DNA from: Andrena cerasifolii
Taxonomy: Eukaryota; Arthropoda; Insecta; Hymenoptera; Andrenidae
Assembly (NCBI RefSeq): GCF_050908995.1
Contig: NC_135119.1
Location: 6,510,001 to 6,574,000, forward strand
Length of the DNA stretch: 64,000 nt
Reading direction: 5' to 3'
Shown here: in pieces, positions 34,669 to 46,037 of the stretch
Numbering within the stretch: the first letter of the stretch is position 1
Layout: each line of letters begins with the position of its first letter
Position numbers and translations under genes: made by a program
Notes under the pieces: generated by a model
Databases searched by the model: none
What the model saw: only the letters and a program-made list of their open reading frames with translations
What the model was told of the DNA's origin: nothing

Positions 34669-35782
34669 TCTAGAGACGCGGTAGCGTCTCGAAGCCAAGT
34701 ACATGAATATGTCGACTGCCGCTACCGCTATCATTTACTCGTCCCCGGGCTATTCCAACCTAACCTGAAACTTATTTCATTAATTATCTCATCACGCCTG
34801 CAATATTTTCTGAATTTAATGGCATTTTTCTTGTGTAAACCGCATATAAGCTTTCGAATAAGACCAAATTCAATACTATCGGCCCACGCATTACAGAGAT
34901 GTCGTAATATCGTCTCATGGATCTGTCGGAAACGGTAAGATTTTTCTTTTGATTTTCCTTCGACCAAATTTTTCGTCAGTGTAATACGTATACGCGTTAC
35001 ACGCACACCTTCAGCCAAAAGGAAACTAACACATGTTTCGTTCGTCAATCGCTATCTTCGCTGTGCAATCTACTCCAAATTTTGACAGCTTACGATTATG
35101 TTATAACCTGGCAAGTGTCGAATAAGATCCCCATAAAAAAAACTTCAAAAAAGTAAAAAAAAAATACGCCAAGTACATGAAAAAGTGGAGGACGGAAAAG
35201 AGTATTATCGAATGAATCACAAAAAATAGAAGATAATAGTATAATATTAAAAATTATCTGTAGTCATTTCCTATGCAAATTATCTTTGTAAAAAGAAGTG
35301 AGATCCCCATTAAAAACTTCAGAAAAGTAAAAAAATTACGCCAAGTACGTGAAATCAAATAAATCACAAAAAAAAGATAATAATAATTACAAAATAAAAA
35401 AAGGATGTGAAATCAAAACGAGCTGCAAGTACATAAAGGTGCTTACAGTCAAATACTTGGCGTGGCCAGGCAAGACCAAGGTGTCGATAAATAAGAATGA
35501 TTTAAGAACGCAAAATAATGAAAGTGTACTCATACTGTCAGAGTTTTAAATTGACAAATTATCTGAAAGCCCGTGAGAGGGAAGGTATGGGTATTATTGA
35601 TCTGAGAATACCTTGCCTCGCCACGCCAAGTATTTAACTGTAAGCACCTTTATGTACTTGCAGCTCATTTTGATTTCACATCTTTTTTTATTTTGTAATT
35701 ATTATTATCTTCTATTTTTTGTGATTTATTTGATTTCACGTACTTCGCGTAATTTTTTACTTTTCTGAAGTTTTTAATGGGG
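34669..35782 (-). mobile_element. unclassified element H, copy 1, inside the reverse transcriptase
   Basis: Removing this segment restores the continuity of the RT block (VIY before, DFRKAFDSV after). One end (35782 side, read on the minus strand) starts CCCCATTAAAAACTTC; the other ends in the perfect hairpin GAGACGCTACCGCGTCTC (34671-34690 region). The CCCCAT module occurs three times: at the end and near 35131 (both minus- and plus-sense) and 35309, the last forming a 480-bp foldback with the end (arms about 35309-35480 and 35625-35782). A 105-codon frame lies at 34731-35048. A second copy is at 49645-51516. TSD is probably TA, but not certain. Confidence 0.7.
34731..35048 (-). CDS. 105-codon frame within element H, function unknown
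   Basis: The frame begins at TTG, so it has no confirmed start, and ends at a stop before the GAGACGC hairpin. It contains ETILRHLCNAWADSIEFG and LICGLHKKNAIKF with no similarity I recognise. The equivalent stretch of H copy 2 (51240-51400, plus) keeps the same frame as ILRYLCHTRTDFIEFG and LICGLHKKNAFKF, but upstream there it has a one-base gap and a stop. Across 47 codons I count three silent and eleven amino-acid-changing differences, which argues against selection on the protein since the copies split. Confidence 0.35.
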   Translation of the reverse strand: MTNETCVSFLLAEGVRVTRIRITLTKNLVEGKSKEKSYRFRQIHETILRHLCNAWADSIEFGLIRKLICGLHKKNAIKFRKYCRRDEIINEISFRLGWNSPGTSK

Positions 35783-36813
35783 TACAGATTTTCGCAAAGC
35801 GTTCGACTCTGTTAGCCACTCTATCCTACTATCGAAACTGGATGCCTTTGGCATCCGGGGCGCCGCTTCTTCTTGGCCCTCAAGCTTTTTATCTGGCAGG
35901 TATCTAAGGGTAAAATATAAGGACTGTTGTTCATCCAGGTTTTTGGCGATTTGCGGGGTACCTCAAAGGTCTCACTTAGGGCCGTTACTATTCAACCTCT
36001 TTATTAATGACATCTGTGAGGTATTTCGTACATAGTAAGTTCCTGCTTTATGCTGATGATTTGAAAATCTTTCTCTCGATTGGCAACCAGGACGATACAC
36101 TATTGCTCCAACACGACTTGGACAGACTTATTGGGTGGTGCGGTACGAACAAACTGGATTTCAACCTATCCAAGTGTAACATTGTACGCTTCAGTCGTAA
36201 AAGGGAGATCATACTGTTTGACTATAAACTCAGCTCTGCTCGGCTCATAGCTCTCGATAGAATCAAAGATCTAGGCATTGTCTTTAGCTCACATTTATCC
36301 TTCCGCGAACACTGTCAGTTTATCGTGGGCAAGGCTCTCAAAATCCTCGGTTATGTGATTCGTGTCTCCCGTTACTTTAAACTCATTTCTACGATTAAAC
36401 TTCTCTATGTCGCGTCAGTTCGTCCGCATCTTGAATACGCTACAATCATCTGCTGTCCACATTTCAAGTACCTATCCGTCATGATCGAACGGGTTCAGCA
36501 CAACTTCCTTCGTTTTATGTCATATAAGTTGAAGGATCCCATGCTAATCGCGTGCCATACTTACGAGCCAATACTGGCTAAATTGAGGCTGATAACGTTA
36601 GAAAATCGTAGGACTATTCCCGATCTGTTATTTATACACAATTTGCTTAACGATAATATTGACTGTTCCGGTATTCTTCGACTTATTAAATTTTATGCAC
36701 CCATTAAAAATATAAGACGAACTCTCCTACTCTACATCGAATCTCATCGGACAGTGTTGTGCAAATTCAACGCTATTAATCGTATTGCCTCTCATGTTAA
36801 TAATTATTCCTAG
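35783..36813 (+). pseudogene. reverse transcriptase, catalytic and C-terminal part
   Basis: Begins with DFRKAFDSVSHSILLSKLD and continues FLAICGVPQRSHLGPLLF and NLFINDICEVF, shifts frame near 36030, then runs uninterrupted in 36007-36813. The catalytic box is LLYADDLKIF (Tyr15-Asp18 of that frame), followed by NKLDFNLSKC and DLGIVFSSHLSF, typical non-LTR RT and thumb motifs. The C-terminal region resembles the cryptic tail of insect jockey-type proteins (VQHNFLRFMSYKL, LITLENRR). It stops at 36811-36813. The ATG at 36007 is not a genuine start. Confidence 0.85.
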
Positions 36814-37022
36814 CGTGATTGCCCTTTGTGACTGTTCGTTAAACTCGTTTAAACAATCAATCTTCAAAATCGTCAACAGCTGACTGTTGCTGTGATTTTT
36901 TCTTTCAGGCCTCCTCTATTCAATGTTACCTATGTTCGCTTCGTTGTGCTCACCTTATTATTTTCGTTCTTTTTCTCACTTATATATCAAAGAGCTTCCG
37001 TTAATAAACGTATTATTATTAT

Positions 37023-40000
37023 CACGATGATTTTATCTCACGAACAGTAGCCAACGTTCTTCTCGATTCTGCGAAGGCTTCTATACCGATCGAACGGCAA
37101 ATCTGCATCCCGTGGAAACCAAGTTCCCGGCCGCGTTCTAAACAATAAAAGAATCGAAAGGATTGCGTATCGAGCGACCGCGGAAACGTTCGGCAAATAT
37201 CTATCCCGCGCCGAGTCGATCAAACATTGAGCGTCACCTGCACGGTGGCTTCGCAATTTCGAAGGGGGTTTCAACGATGCGGAGCGACTGCTACCCTCTT
37301 CGACTACGAGCCTTGATTAGGCTTCCGGTTAATTAATAACCTCTCGTGCACACATAGCCGTGGCCCACGTATGAATATGCATGCGGCCTGTTGTGCGTTT
37401 CGCGGTGTGAGAGTGCCGAGTGTATTCACGAAGAGGGAGAGGCAGAGGACGCAGGGAGGAACTGTCGGGGGAAAGAGGGAGCGAGGCAGACCGAGACAGA
37501 GGGAGAGGAGCGACAAGAGAGGGGTGCCAGGAAACGAGAGGGTGTTCCAGAACGAGAGACAGGGGCGAGGGGACGGGACCAGAAGGGAAGAGAGAGCGAG
37601 AGAGAGAGGGGGGAATCGGACGAGGGAGGGACGAGTGACGGAGGGCTACTTATTTGCATTCGGAAAACAAAGGGTGTGGGCCGCGCTGTATGCTTGCCCC
37701 TCATTTCGCGTAACGAAGGACGAAGGGAGCCGATCAAAAGTCTTTTCCCGCCTTCTTCGTTGTACGCGTTTGAATCGCGAGTTTATGCTCGAGATTTTAA
37801 TTAGTACCGCACTCCATTCCCACGCGGGCGCATTTTAAGGGCCATATCGTTGAATTAATGTGGCTGTTTACGGTTTGCTTTACTCTTTGGGATTTTTAAG
37901 CAGCGGCAGCGATCCTTCCTTCTACCCCCGCCCTGCCCACCCGCCTCTTTCCCGGTGGCATTTCTCTGTTTATTATTCCATTCATCCCGCGATTTCGCTC
38001 GACAAAAGCGTCCGCCGGCCGATGATCGTCGAATAATCTTACGTTGTTACCGATCCCCGCTTCTTTTCGCCTCAGCGCGCTGGCCCCGCCGACCAAAAAC
38101 AAGCTCCCCCGATGCAATCTTACCGATTCAATTATCGCGTTCCATTAAGACATCGTCGACTGCGCGTTTAATGGAATTAACAACAATTCCCCATAAACTT
38201 CGATCGACCGACGGGAACTGATACCATCTGCCGGCTGCACCTGCGTTTTCGGTCCCTCGCACCTTATGGCGCACGAAACTCGAAACTATGACGCATCGCG
38301 CGCCGTATATATATCCCGATAAAATTAATTTACAAAATGACAGCGATGGGCCCCGGATAATTACGAAGTTATTGCCGGCGATGCCGGGCGCCGCGAGGCC
38401 GCGTGTATCTTTTTAATGGAAATGAAATCCGTGTCGGGGCCTCGAATGGAATATCGAGACTGCGCCCCGCTGGCGGAAAGGACATTGTACGGCTCCAAGA
38501 GAGAGGTGGACAATCTGAAGTGATTGCCTGACAATGGGTAAACGTCCGTGGCAAAACGTCCCCCGCAATTGAGAAATCATCGATCAACTTTTTTGCACCC
38601 TCCCCCCGAACGCTTCGATGTTTGAACGCGAGCGTGGACTGAAAAAGGGCGCGCGGGTCCCGCGTGTTCTCAGACCCATCCTGTCTCCCTCGGTCAGAAT
38701 TCCATCGGATCTTTCCTAAGTCGCAGCGCATAACGTTCCCGCGACTTTCGAGATTCGACTGCTAAGCAACTCATCTACTTGCTCGCAAGAGACTCGACTG
38801 TTCTGAATTTACTCGGCTGGCCTGCAGCCCGGTCGAAGCCAGTCACCCAGCATTTCTGATGCAATTTTCTTCTCGAATACAATGGCACTCGAATTACGTT
38901 GCTCAATCTTGATCCTCTACCAGAGTCGATCCACTGTCAGCCAGCGAGCACGGCAAACACCCAATCCCAACTGTTATTTAGAAACACGAGTCGCGGCTTC
39001 GACGATCGGGCGACGTAGTACGATTCTCCTGTTACGAATTACAACAGTTAGATTCTGTTTATAAAATTATTTATTAATAAAATGGTGTCCCTCTTTTTGT
39101 GTCAAGACAATTAAGTGATTTACCACTGGGATAGGGACTTCGGTAGCACGAATAATTAGATTACACGGGTGAACTTTCTTGTTTGAGACCAGACTATCAG
39201 CTGACGCTCCGCGCCGAAAAACTCTTCCTTTTAAAATGCTGGGTAGAGAGGTTTTCACCCTCTACCCTCGAATGGCCAAGATGGAGGGAAAGCCCAGATA
39301 TACACGCATTCCAAAGTGCATTGCTGACGAAGTCCAGACATTGGCATCGGCGGAAAGTCATTACAGCGTAGACCTTGAAAATCCTTGGGCTTCACGATTT
39401 CGAGGACTGCTCTTGTGCCCAAGGGTTACTGCCTAGTCCCTCGCCAGATGAGCGTGTCGAGCTCAAGGGAGGTCTCCGCCTTAGTTGTTTGCCAAAATGC
39501 ACGGCCAACATTCGGGACTACATCTGGGTTTGCTTACTAAAACTTTCCCTGATTTGGCCATTCGTTACGCACGTAACGCTCCGAAAGTCGAATTGGGACC
39601 ACTTTCAGGGTGGAGCAAGATATACAGGCTACGATTAAACCTGACAATTGATCCTGCAGGATCAATTCCTCAGGAAACAGTACGTACATCGTTTAGAAGA
39701 ATTAATTTTACAATTTCAAAGACTCGTCTGTGCGCTGTCCACTGCGCGTTGAAGAATCGAATGGAACGACCCAGGATGACGCGATCCAACATCTTCCACC
39801 GTAATTGTGCCCGATGATTCATGGAACCGCGATGAATCGAGACCCAGGTGGTAAATGAGAGCCCCTGCGAGCTACTATTCCAGTATCGGGGTAAAAACGC
39901 TGAAAATGAATTAACTTTTTGTCGCGGAGCCCCGGACAGCGACCGCCACGCTCGAGTCACATTCAGTGGCATTGTACGGCGTGTCACGTGGGGTCCCATG

Positions 40001-40660
40001 ATGCCCCAGCATCGCGAATTAACTAGCCATACTCCCTCGATGGACATCGGGCCTGACCTCGAGAAGATTGCCCGCGCGAAAGGAGCGAGGTCCCATGAGC
40101 GGTTGCGGCCTTAATCGAGGTCGCGGCTCGAGGAACGTTTGCTTCTTACCGGTCGTTCGCGATGAAAAGCACGACGATTCGTCATCGCGTCAAGGCACCA
40201 CGCTCCGCGAAATAGCGTTTACGCCTACAGCGCGGCTCTCTGCCCCGCGGTGTTCCTCGTTTTTCCCTCGCTTTTACGATCCCTCCACTTTTTAGACCGC
40301 CACTCCTTTGTTCTCGATGGATTAGGAATGGCTGATGATGCCATTAAGCGAGTCGCTGGTCGTGAAATTATGAAACCTGGAAAAAGTGCTCCCCGCTAGT
40401 CGGGCTTTCGCGAAAGTTTGTTTCGTTGGAAACGAGTGTGTATTTCCGAGGGAGCTTCTATCGTTCATACAGAAAATTACGGGGTTGCTATACAGTCGCG
40501 GAGTTATTGATCGCGACCACCTTGGAAACATCTTTCAACCCACAATTGTGTTAGAATACACGCGCCTCCCTTGCTTAGAGCGTAGTCACTAGAATGCTGC
40601 CTACAATCGTGAACAATGCACAATCTGGCATAATCCTCCGTGATTTGAACACAGTCAAAG
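37023..40660. other. GC-rich DNA without recognised gene
   Basis: Long unique-looking block. 37430-37640 is a purine-rich GA/GAG tract that produces long low-complexity frames (for example 37371-37838 and 37391-37804). No gene, RNA or element recognised. Confidence 0.4.
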
Positions 40661-40664
40661 TAAG

Positions 40665-41033
40665 GTGAATGCCCCAATTTCTGCTCATTTAAGAGATAAC
40701 TCGTCGTAAAGAAGGTGTACAAAATTTGTTTGGGACGAAAATTTGCAGAGTAATTGATTAATTGTTTAATAATGAATCAACCAATTCAAAAACTATTTGA
40801 GAAAGATATTTCAGGATTGTTAAATATTAGTAATTTCTAACTAAATATATAATGCTCTAAATGTCCGTATTTCTGCTGATGAAAAATAGCGATGTATGTA
40901 TTGCCACAAGCTCGTGCAGCACTCGCGTAAATGTTTAAATAGTTTAGAATTATTTTGTTGCGACTATAGTACAAACGTAACGCATATAATAATAAGAAAA
41001 ATACGAAATGATCAGAAATGGGAACATTCACCT
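40665..41033. mobile_element. short TA-target MITE, TIR AGGTGAATG
   Basis: TA flanks the element (40663-40664 and 41034-41035). Ends read AGGTGAATGCCCCAATTTCTG and, inverted, AGGTGAATGTTCCCATTTCTG, followed by CTCATTT or ATCATTT. At 369 bp it is non-coding. The TIR resembles that of the pogo-derived element at 44296-45297 (AGGTAAATGTACCAAT). Confidence 0.7.
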
Positions 41034-41055
41034 TAATGGAAAAAAATTAATAGCA

Positions 41056-41900
41056 GGGGAGATCGAGGCTGGTAGGCCAGTTTTTCAGATTTTGATTTTT
41101 AATAAATTATGTGGACGAATAATCATTAAACCGGTTAGTATATTTGATAGGGCATACATTTGGCAGTCTGATTAAATTATTAAAGTTGACTCGATGTGAA
41201 AACAATTAAGGTATTTTAATGTTTTCCTAACACCTTCCATGCTGGTCAAGCAACCCCGATCATGGGGCTGGTTGACTATAGGTACAATCAGTTAAGAAAA
41301 TGTTATTAGCAACTTATCTCAGTGGTAATAAAATAACACAATGTCACAATAGTTGATTCATTATAAAATATTAATTTCTTTCTTTTATATTTTAATAATA
41401 AACGATTTTTTTCAACTTAAACATAAATTATAATGTATTTATAACAGTGAAATTTAAACAAAAAATAAAAATCAGTTCCTGATTAACGAAATAACAATTT
41501 AAACCTTATTAACGTTATTAGTCAACCATCCCCAAACGATCATTTTGACTTTAATAATCTATATAACCTTAAATTATTTATGTATAAACAAAAATACTAC
41601 GTCAATAGATCGTCTAATAAACAAACTTTAAAATAGTCCCTTAACATTTATTCTATCGTAACTATGTACGGCGTGAAAACATAAAATCTTAAAGAAAAAA
41701 TATTTACTCACGTAGTCAATTTTTCAATAAACGCTGATAACTGTCAAAAAACCTGCGATCGCTGGGTGGGACATAAATGCATGCCATAGTAGAATTGACT
41801 TCTTTCTACAGTAAATCTTTCCGCAGTAGAGCATATGTCGGTGCGAAGTTATTAACAATTAGTCAACCTACCCCTTGAGACTATCAACCCCGGTCTGCCC
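41056..41900. mobile_element. pogo-type MITE with degenerate TIRs
   Basis: The right end, inverted, reads TA then GGGCAGACCGGGGTTGATAG; the left end reads GGGGAGATCGAGGCTGGTAG, matching at about 15 of 20 positions. The left target site is CA (41054-41055), probably a mutated TA; the right is TA (41901-41902). Subterminal repeats of the TAGTCAACC / GGTTGACTA type occur near 41270, 41519 and 41861. Non-coding. It lies only 22 bp from the element at 40665-41033. Confidence 0.65.
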
Positions 41901-41902
41901 TA

Positions 41903-43780
41903 ATTGCGTAGTTGGTTACCAACGAGTCCAAGCTAAGGCAAGCTTACAGAGAACTACTTAAGTAGACATATACAAATCGTCAGAAATCTTCATAAATCAA
42001 TTGTGCACCCTGTAAACCCTCCCCGCCACCCTTTCGCGGAACGCACACGAAAGCTGAATCGCTAAACTCCAATACCGAAGAAAACGCGCGACTCGTGACC
42101 AACAATGGACACCACTCGGCCACATCACCGTGCAATATCCAGCGCCGATGAGCCAACGTCCAGCGTCGATACCGATCGACGTGCCCTGCAGATTATTATG
42201 TTCGTTGATCGTGTCTTCTGAGAAATTGATACATCGCCGCGATGAAGGTAGGTAACGCACGTATATAGGCCGGGTGTGGTGCCTTTACACGACTGGACCG
42301 AGTATAGACCGACAATCTCGCGCCATTACGATCGCATAATGATCGTTATCCGAGAGCACAAAGGGCCCAACAGTGGTGCTCAGCCTTAAAGACGATTTAT
42401 CGGGCTCCGCGGCGATCACGCTTCGCCGCAATTATCTCCCGACCGATAGCCGATCGGGGGTCCCTTTTCGTACTCGCGAACGCACGAAGGGCCCCGGCGG
42501 ATCGCAGGCGATAATCGGTCGCGGCTCGCCGATCGCGCGCCCGCGTACAATTTATATTTAAATAAGCCACGATTGAAACCACAAGGTAAATACGAGGTGC
42601 GCGTCGTCCGACGCGCGTGTGCGTGCGATTCTCGTGCGGCATCGCGGCTGGGTTCGATAGCGCTGCGGTCACCAGCGGATGGCTCTGCCCGGCATCGATC
42701 GTCGGGCATCGATCGATCCGAATCTGCAGGAAATCGGCACCACCTTCCACCGATTCCACTCGCATAAGTGTAATCCATTACTCGAAAGCAAGGTCAAATA
42801 GGAAGAAATATTTTCATTCGCCACATCTCGGGACGAGGAATCAAACCCCTCGCATATTTTCCTCCCACGAAAGTCATTCCGCGTACCTACGTACGTTCGC
42901 TCTGCATAATTCCAGCTGAATCGTTGCACAGCCCCTCGCGCAATCACCGCGACGTACCCTCCGTTCGAGCACAAGAACGCGCTCGTAACGCGCGCAGGCA
43001 ATCACGAGGGGGGTGTACCTGCGAAGAAAGGTGGAGAATGTATGCCTGTACAGGGGTGGGTGGCTCGGGGGTCGTCCGGGGCGAGGTGCAGGGACGGGCA
43101 ATCCATATATGCAGATCTGAGATTCGCAGAGCACCGGGTTCGATACCCTGGCTCGAAGTTATTATCACATATATTAGACAACTGACCCGACCACCCCTTG
43201 CTGCCACCTTTCTCGTATCACCGTACGTCTGAGGCGTGCGCCCGGGACTCGCCCACCCCCCGAAGCGGCTCGCCCGCCTGCGGCAGATACAATATCGTGC
43301 CGGCTCAACCGCGCGCGGTTATGGTAAGAACCCTTTATTGTTTTATATTGTTTCCAGGCTGCCTTTATTATATGGCCGGGGCCTGCCTCCTCTCCGCAGC
43401 CGGGAGAATCGAAATAAAATTGCCGCGAACGCGCGCGCCGTTATTATACCCGAGGATTACGAGGGAGGGGGGAAGGGTGAGCCCGAGGGCGCGGGGGCGC
43501 GGTTCCCGGGATATCTGGGGCAAGGAGCGCGTCCCACCCCCTACAATGGTAATGCGCGTCGAGTGGAAGGATCCCGAATAGGGGGGAAAAGGTGATTCGG
43601 AAAGGGACGAGATTATGAGAACTTGCTTTCGGGAGTGACTAGGTGTTTATCGATCCTGATTGCGTGTCGTTGAATAATATATATATCGAATCTGGCTTAT
43701 ACAGTCTGCGGGCATTTGTCGCGATCTTGCAATAACTGTTCGCCCACTATTCAACCCCTTCTCGAGTGTATTAGTTACTT
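41903..43780. other. GC-rich DNA without recognised gene
   Basis: Unique-looking with CpG-rich parts (42390-43560). Overlapping frames of up to 127 codons on both strands are Arg-rich and unconvincing. A GGTTCGATACC motif at 43138 resembles a tRNA B box but has no matching tRNA fold. Confidence 0.4.
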
Positions 43781-43784
43781 AAGG

Positions 43785-44293
43785 TAATTCGGAGAAGATG
43801 CTGAAGATTCCTTATTATATTTATACAAAATTTAATATATATGTTTCTAGCAAACCAACAAAGCTTATTTGTTATGTGAATCATATACTGTTAAACGAAC
43901 GCTACGAAATTAACAAAAACTGAATATTAACACATAAAAACAATAATTTATTCTTCTTTCACCCCAATATATTTGTAATATAAAAAAATTATTCGTTAGG
44001 CAGCTTAATTTCACTGTGATGCCATTTTAATCCGAATCAAACGTTAGAAATGATGCAAACGAAACAAAAAATGCTGTGGTACTTTTAATTTGGTACAATT
44101 TTCGCAAGTACTTATTAGCAAAAGAAGATTATCTTGCGTCCGACTTTCTTACGTAGGTTCGCATTTTTATTATATATACACATTATTTACAGAAATAAGT
44201 AAGTTGTAACCTCTATACTAACACGGCATCTTACCTCGACACAATTTGTGCATCTTATCTCGATGTGAGGGAGAAGATCACAAGCTCGTTAGG
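43785..44293. mobile_element. possible left part of another TA-target element
   Basis: Begins after TTAAGG with AATTCGGAGAAGATGCTGAAG in an AT-rich stretch; AGATGC/GCATCTT motifs recur near 44227 and 44250 (GCATCTTACCTCGA, GCATCTTATCTCGA) and GGGAGAAGATC near 44267, in the manner of the subterminal repeats of the other TA elements. No matching right TIR found. The element at 44296-45297 may be inserted into it. Confidence 0.35.
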
Positions 44294-44295
44294 TA

Positions 44296-45297
44296 AGGTA
44301 AATGTACCAATAACTAGCCGTTTAAGGAAACGGTGGCAAAGTATAATGAATATCGCATATAAAAATAACAATTTAAATGGAACTTGCTTTCATTCATAAA
44401 CATTTTGTTGTTTCTCATCAGTATTTACATAACAATTTTGTTTTATATATATTATTACAATTATATCTTTATAATTTATTAAATATACTTAATTGTTTTT
44501 CTTTTTTTTATTATCTTTTTTTCGGCTATTAATTTTTTAATTTCGTTGTTAAGTTCTTACTTTTCCTCGTCAATAGCTTTTTTTTCTTCAACTTTTTTCT
44601 TTGCTTCATCTCTAAGTCTTTTTCTTTCTTGTATTTCCATTTGTTTTCTTAGTTTCTCCTCCTGGATTTGAATGCGATGCATCTGCCATTCTTCAGACGT
44701 TAATATCGCAGAGATCCTATTTGATTTTTTAGCTTTTTATTTGGAATTGCATTAAGCCAAATCAAAACACTTTATACTATTAAAAAATATTCCCGATTAT
44801 ACACTAGTACAAGTCTTTGAGTATACTAAATCGCGACTTGCCTTATACATGGACGCTTGGTTAGTAATTGGGTCAGACACGAATATTATGTACCGATATA
44901 TAGCCACGTATTTTTTACATAAAATACAATCTAAATGCGTAATACCGCGTTAATTACTTGCTTTAAATAGTCTTAGGATTCTATAAGTTATTCGTTCATA
45001 TAAAGAAACTCAATATTACACTAATTATTAGCTTAACCAACATCGCTTACTCCTTAGCAAATTATGAAGAATCTAGCAAAATTCGTCATGCGTCTTTACT
45101 GTGAGATTTCAAACAATTTTTTAAGTGTTTTAACCATAATATTTATCAAAATCATTTTTAGTGTATGAAGTTTAAGGATTATATAACACAAATTAATCAA
45201 TATATTGTGCCTGATTGATATACAAAGCTTAATAATAATTAATATCTGCATCACTGGCCATGCATTGGTACATGGCTAGTCATTGGTACATTTACCT
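44296..45297 (-). mobile_element. deletion derivative of a pogo-type transposon
   Basis: TA flanks the element (44294-44295 and 45298-45299). TIRs are AGGTAAATGTACCAATAACT and, inverted, AGGTAAATGTACCAATGACT, each followed by AGCC. The minus strand keeps the C-terminal end of a transposase gene (44557-44760), which places the gene 5-prime end towards the right. The rest of the coding sequence has been lost or scrambled. Confidence 0.7.
44557..44760 (-). pseudogene. C-terminal remnant of pogo-type transposase
   Basis: Minus-strand frame of about 58 codons ending at a TAA (44557-44559): KAKKSNRISAILTSEEW followed by a Glu/Lys/Arg-rich coiled-coil-like tail (QEEKLRKQMEIQERKR and beyond). The SAILTSEEW motif parallels SAILTDTPEK in the transposase at 16310-17450 and is a familiar landmark near the end of pogo-like transposases. 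Upstream, LNAIPNK continues it after a one-base shift near 44740. Too short to have been listed as a gene. Confidence 0.6.
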
Positions 45298-45299
45298 TA

Positions 45300-45689
45300 A
45301 GTCGAATTGTGCGAGAATCATTTAGAGAAAAGTCGGAATAATTAAAAAAAATACCTTCTTTCCAGCTAACAACCACAAATATTAAGCGGCATCAAATTTT
45401 TTTACGGGCGCTGTAGCATAATCGCTTTCAAAGCATGTATTATGTTGTACGTGAAAACAAACGCCAAACAATCTCCTTTAGCAACGGACGCAACAAAAGA
45501 GCTCACACGATCTTCCTAACATCTGCTGGATAAACTCTGCGTCATGGTTAATCTCCAAAAAATTACCTTCCTTAAAAAAAAGTACAAAACAGTGCGCCAA
45601 GTATACGCGCGCGCGCAGACGAACGAAAAAAAACTGTCGTAAATTTATTAATGTGCTATATTCAGATTTACAAAATTAAAGATATACAA
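45300..45689. other. AT-rich spacer
   Basis: No terminal repeats or coding remnants identified. Contains GTGCGCCAAGTATACGCGCG at 45591-45610, a relative of the CTTGGCG motif found in elements G and H. Confidence 0.35.
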
Positions 45690-46037
45690 AAATTGCGCAA
45701 ATTATAACAATGGCTATTTATACAAACGAAAAATGTATTAAATAATATTAAGCAGAAATATTTTTATTCTATACAAATAAATATTTCAATAGCAATAAAT
45801 ATTTTATTCAAAATACTTGGCGCTGCGAAATCGAAAAATGTTAGTTGTCTTGGTTCAAATAATAAAATAAGACAGGACATCACCGAGACAAGAGAGAAAG
45901 AAAAATATTAATGCAATTTATACATATTTATTCAGTTTAGCAACACCAATTCGGAGCGCAGCGCCAAGTATATTGAATAAAATATTTATTGCTATTGAAA
46001 TATTTATTTGTATAAAATAAAAATATTTCTGCTGACC
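45690..46037. mobile_element. foldback element G, copy 1 (partial)
   Basis: Two inverted arms, about 45735-45830 and 45955-46037, share TATTCAAAATACTTGGCGCTG-type ends facing the centre and AAATATTTATTTGTATA. The centre carries TCAGTTTAGCAACACCAATT (45936-45955). The same arms and centre occur at 49924-50725. The right arm stops within ATTTCTGCTG, so the copy is truncated there. Confidence 0.65.

Larger units (their letters stand above)
34190..37022 (+). mobile_element. jockey-like non-LTR retrotransposon, 5-prime truncated, interrupted
   Basis: Only the reverse-transcriptase half of the second ORF and the 3-prime end remain; no endonuclease domain or first ORF is visible. The 3-prime untranslated region ends in ATCAAAGAGCTTCCGTTAATA and an ATT-rich tail at about 37008-37022, as in I/jockey-type elements. 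An unclassified element (H copy 1) is inserted at 34669-35782, splitting the palm domain. Clade assignment (jockey-like) is from motif resemblance. Confidence 0.8.

Noticed and set aside
36007..36813. 268-codon frame as a host gene starting at ATG
   Set aside because: It is the YADD-containing part of a decayed non-LTR reverse transcriptase; the ATG lies out of the original frame at a frameshift.
37371..37838. Long Arg/Glu-rich frames in a purine tract
   Set aside because: They follow from the GA-rich low-complexity sequence, not from a protein gene.
43100..43165. tRNA-like B box GGTTCGATACC
   Set aside because: The surrounding bases do not form an acceptor stem, D arm or anticodon arm at the right spacing.
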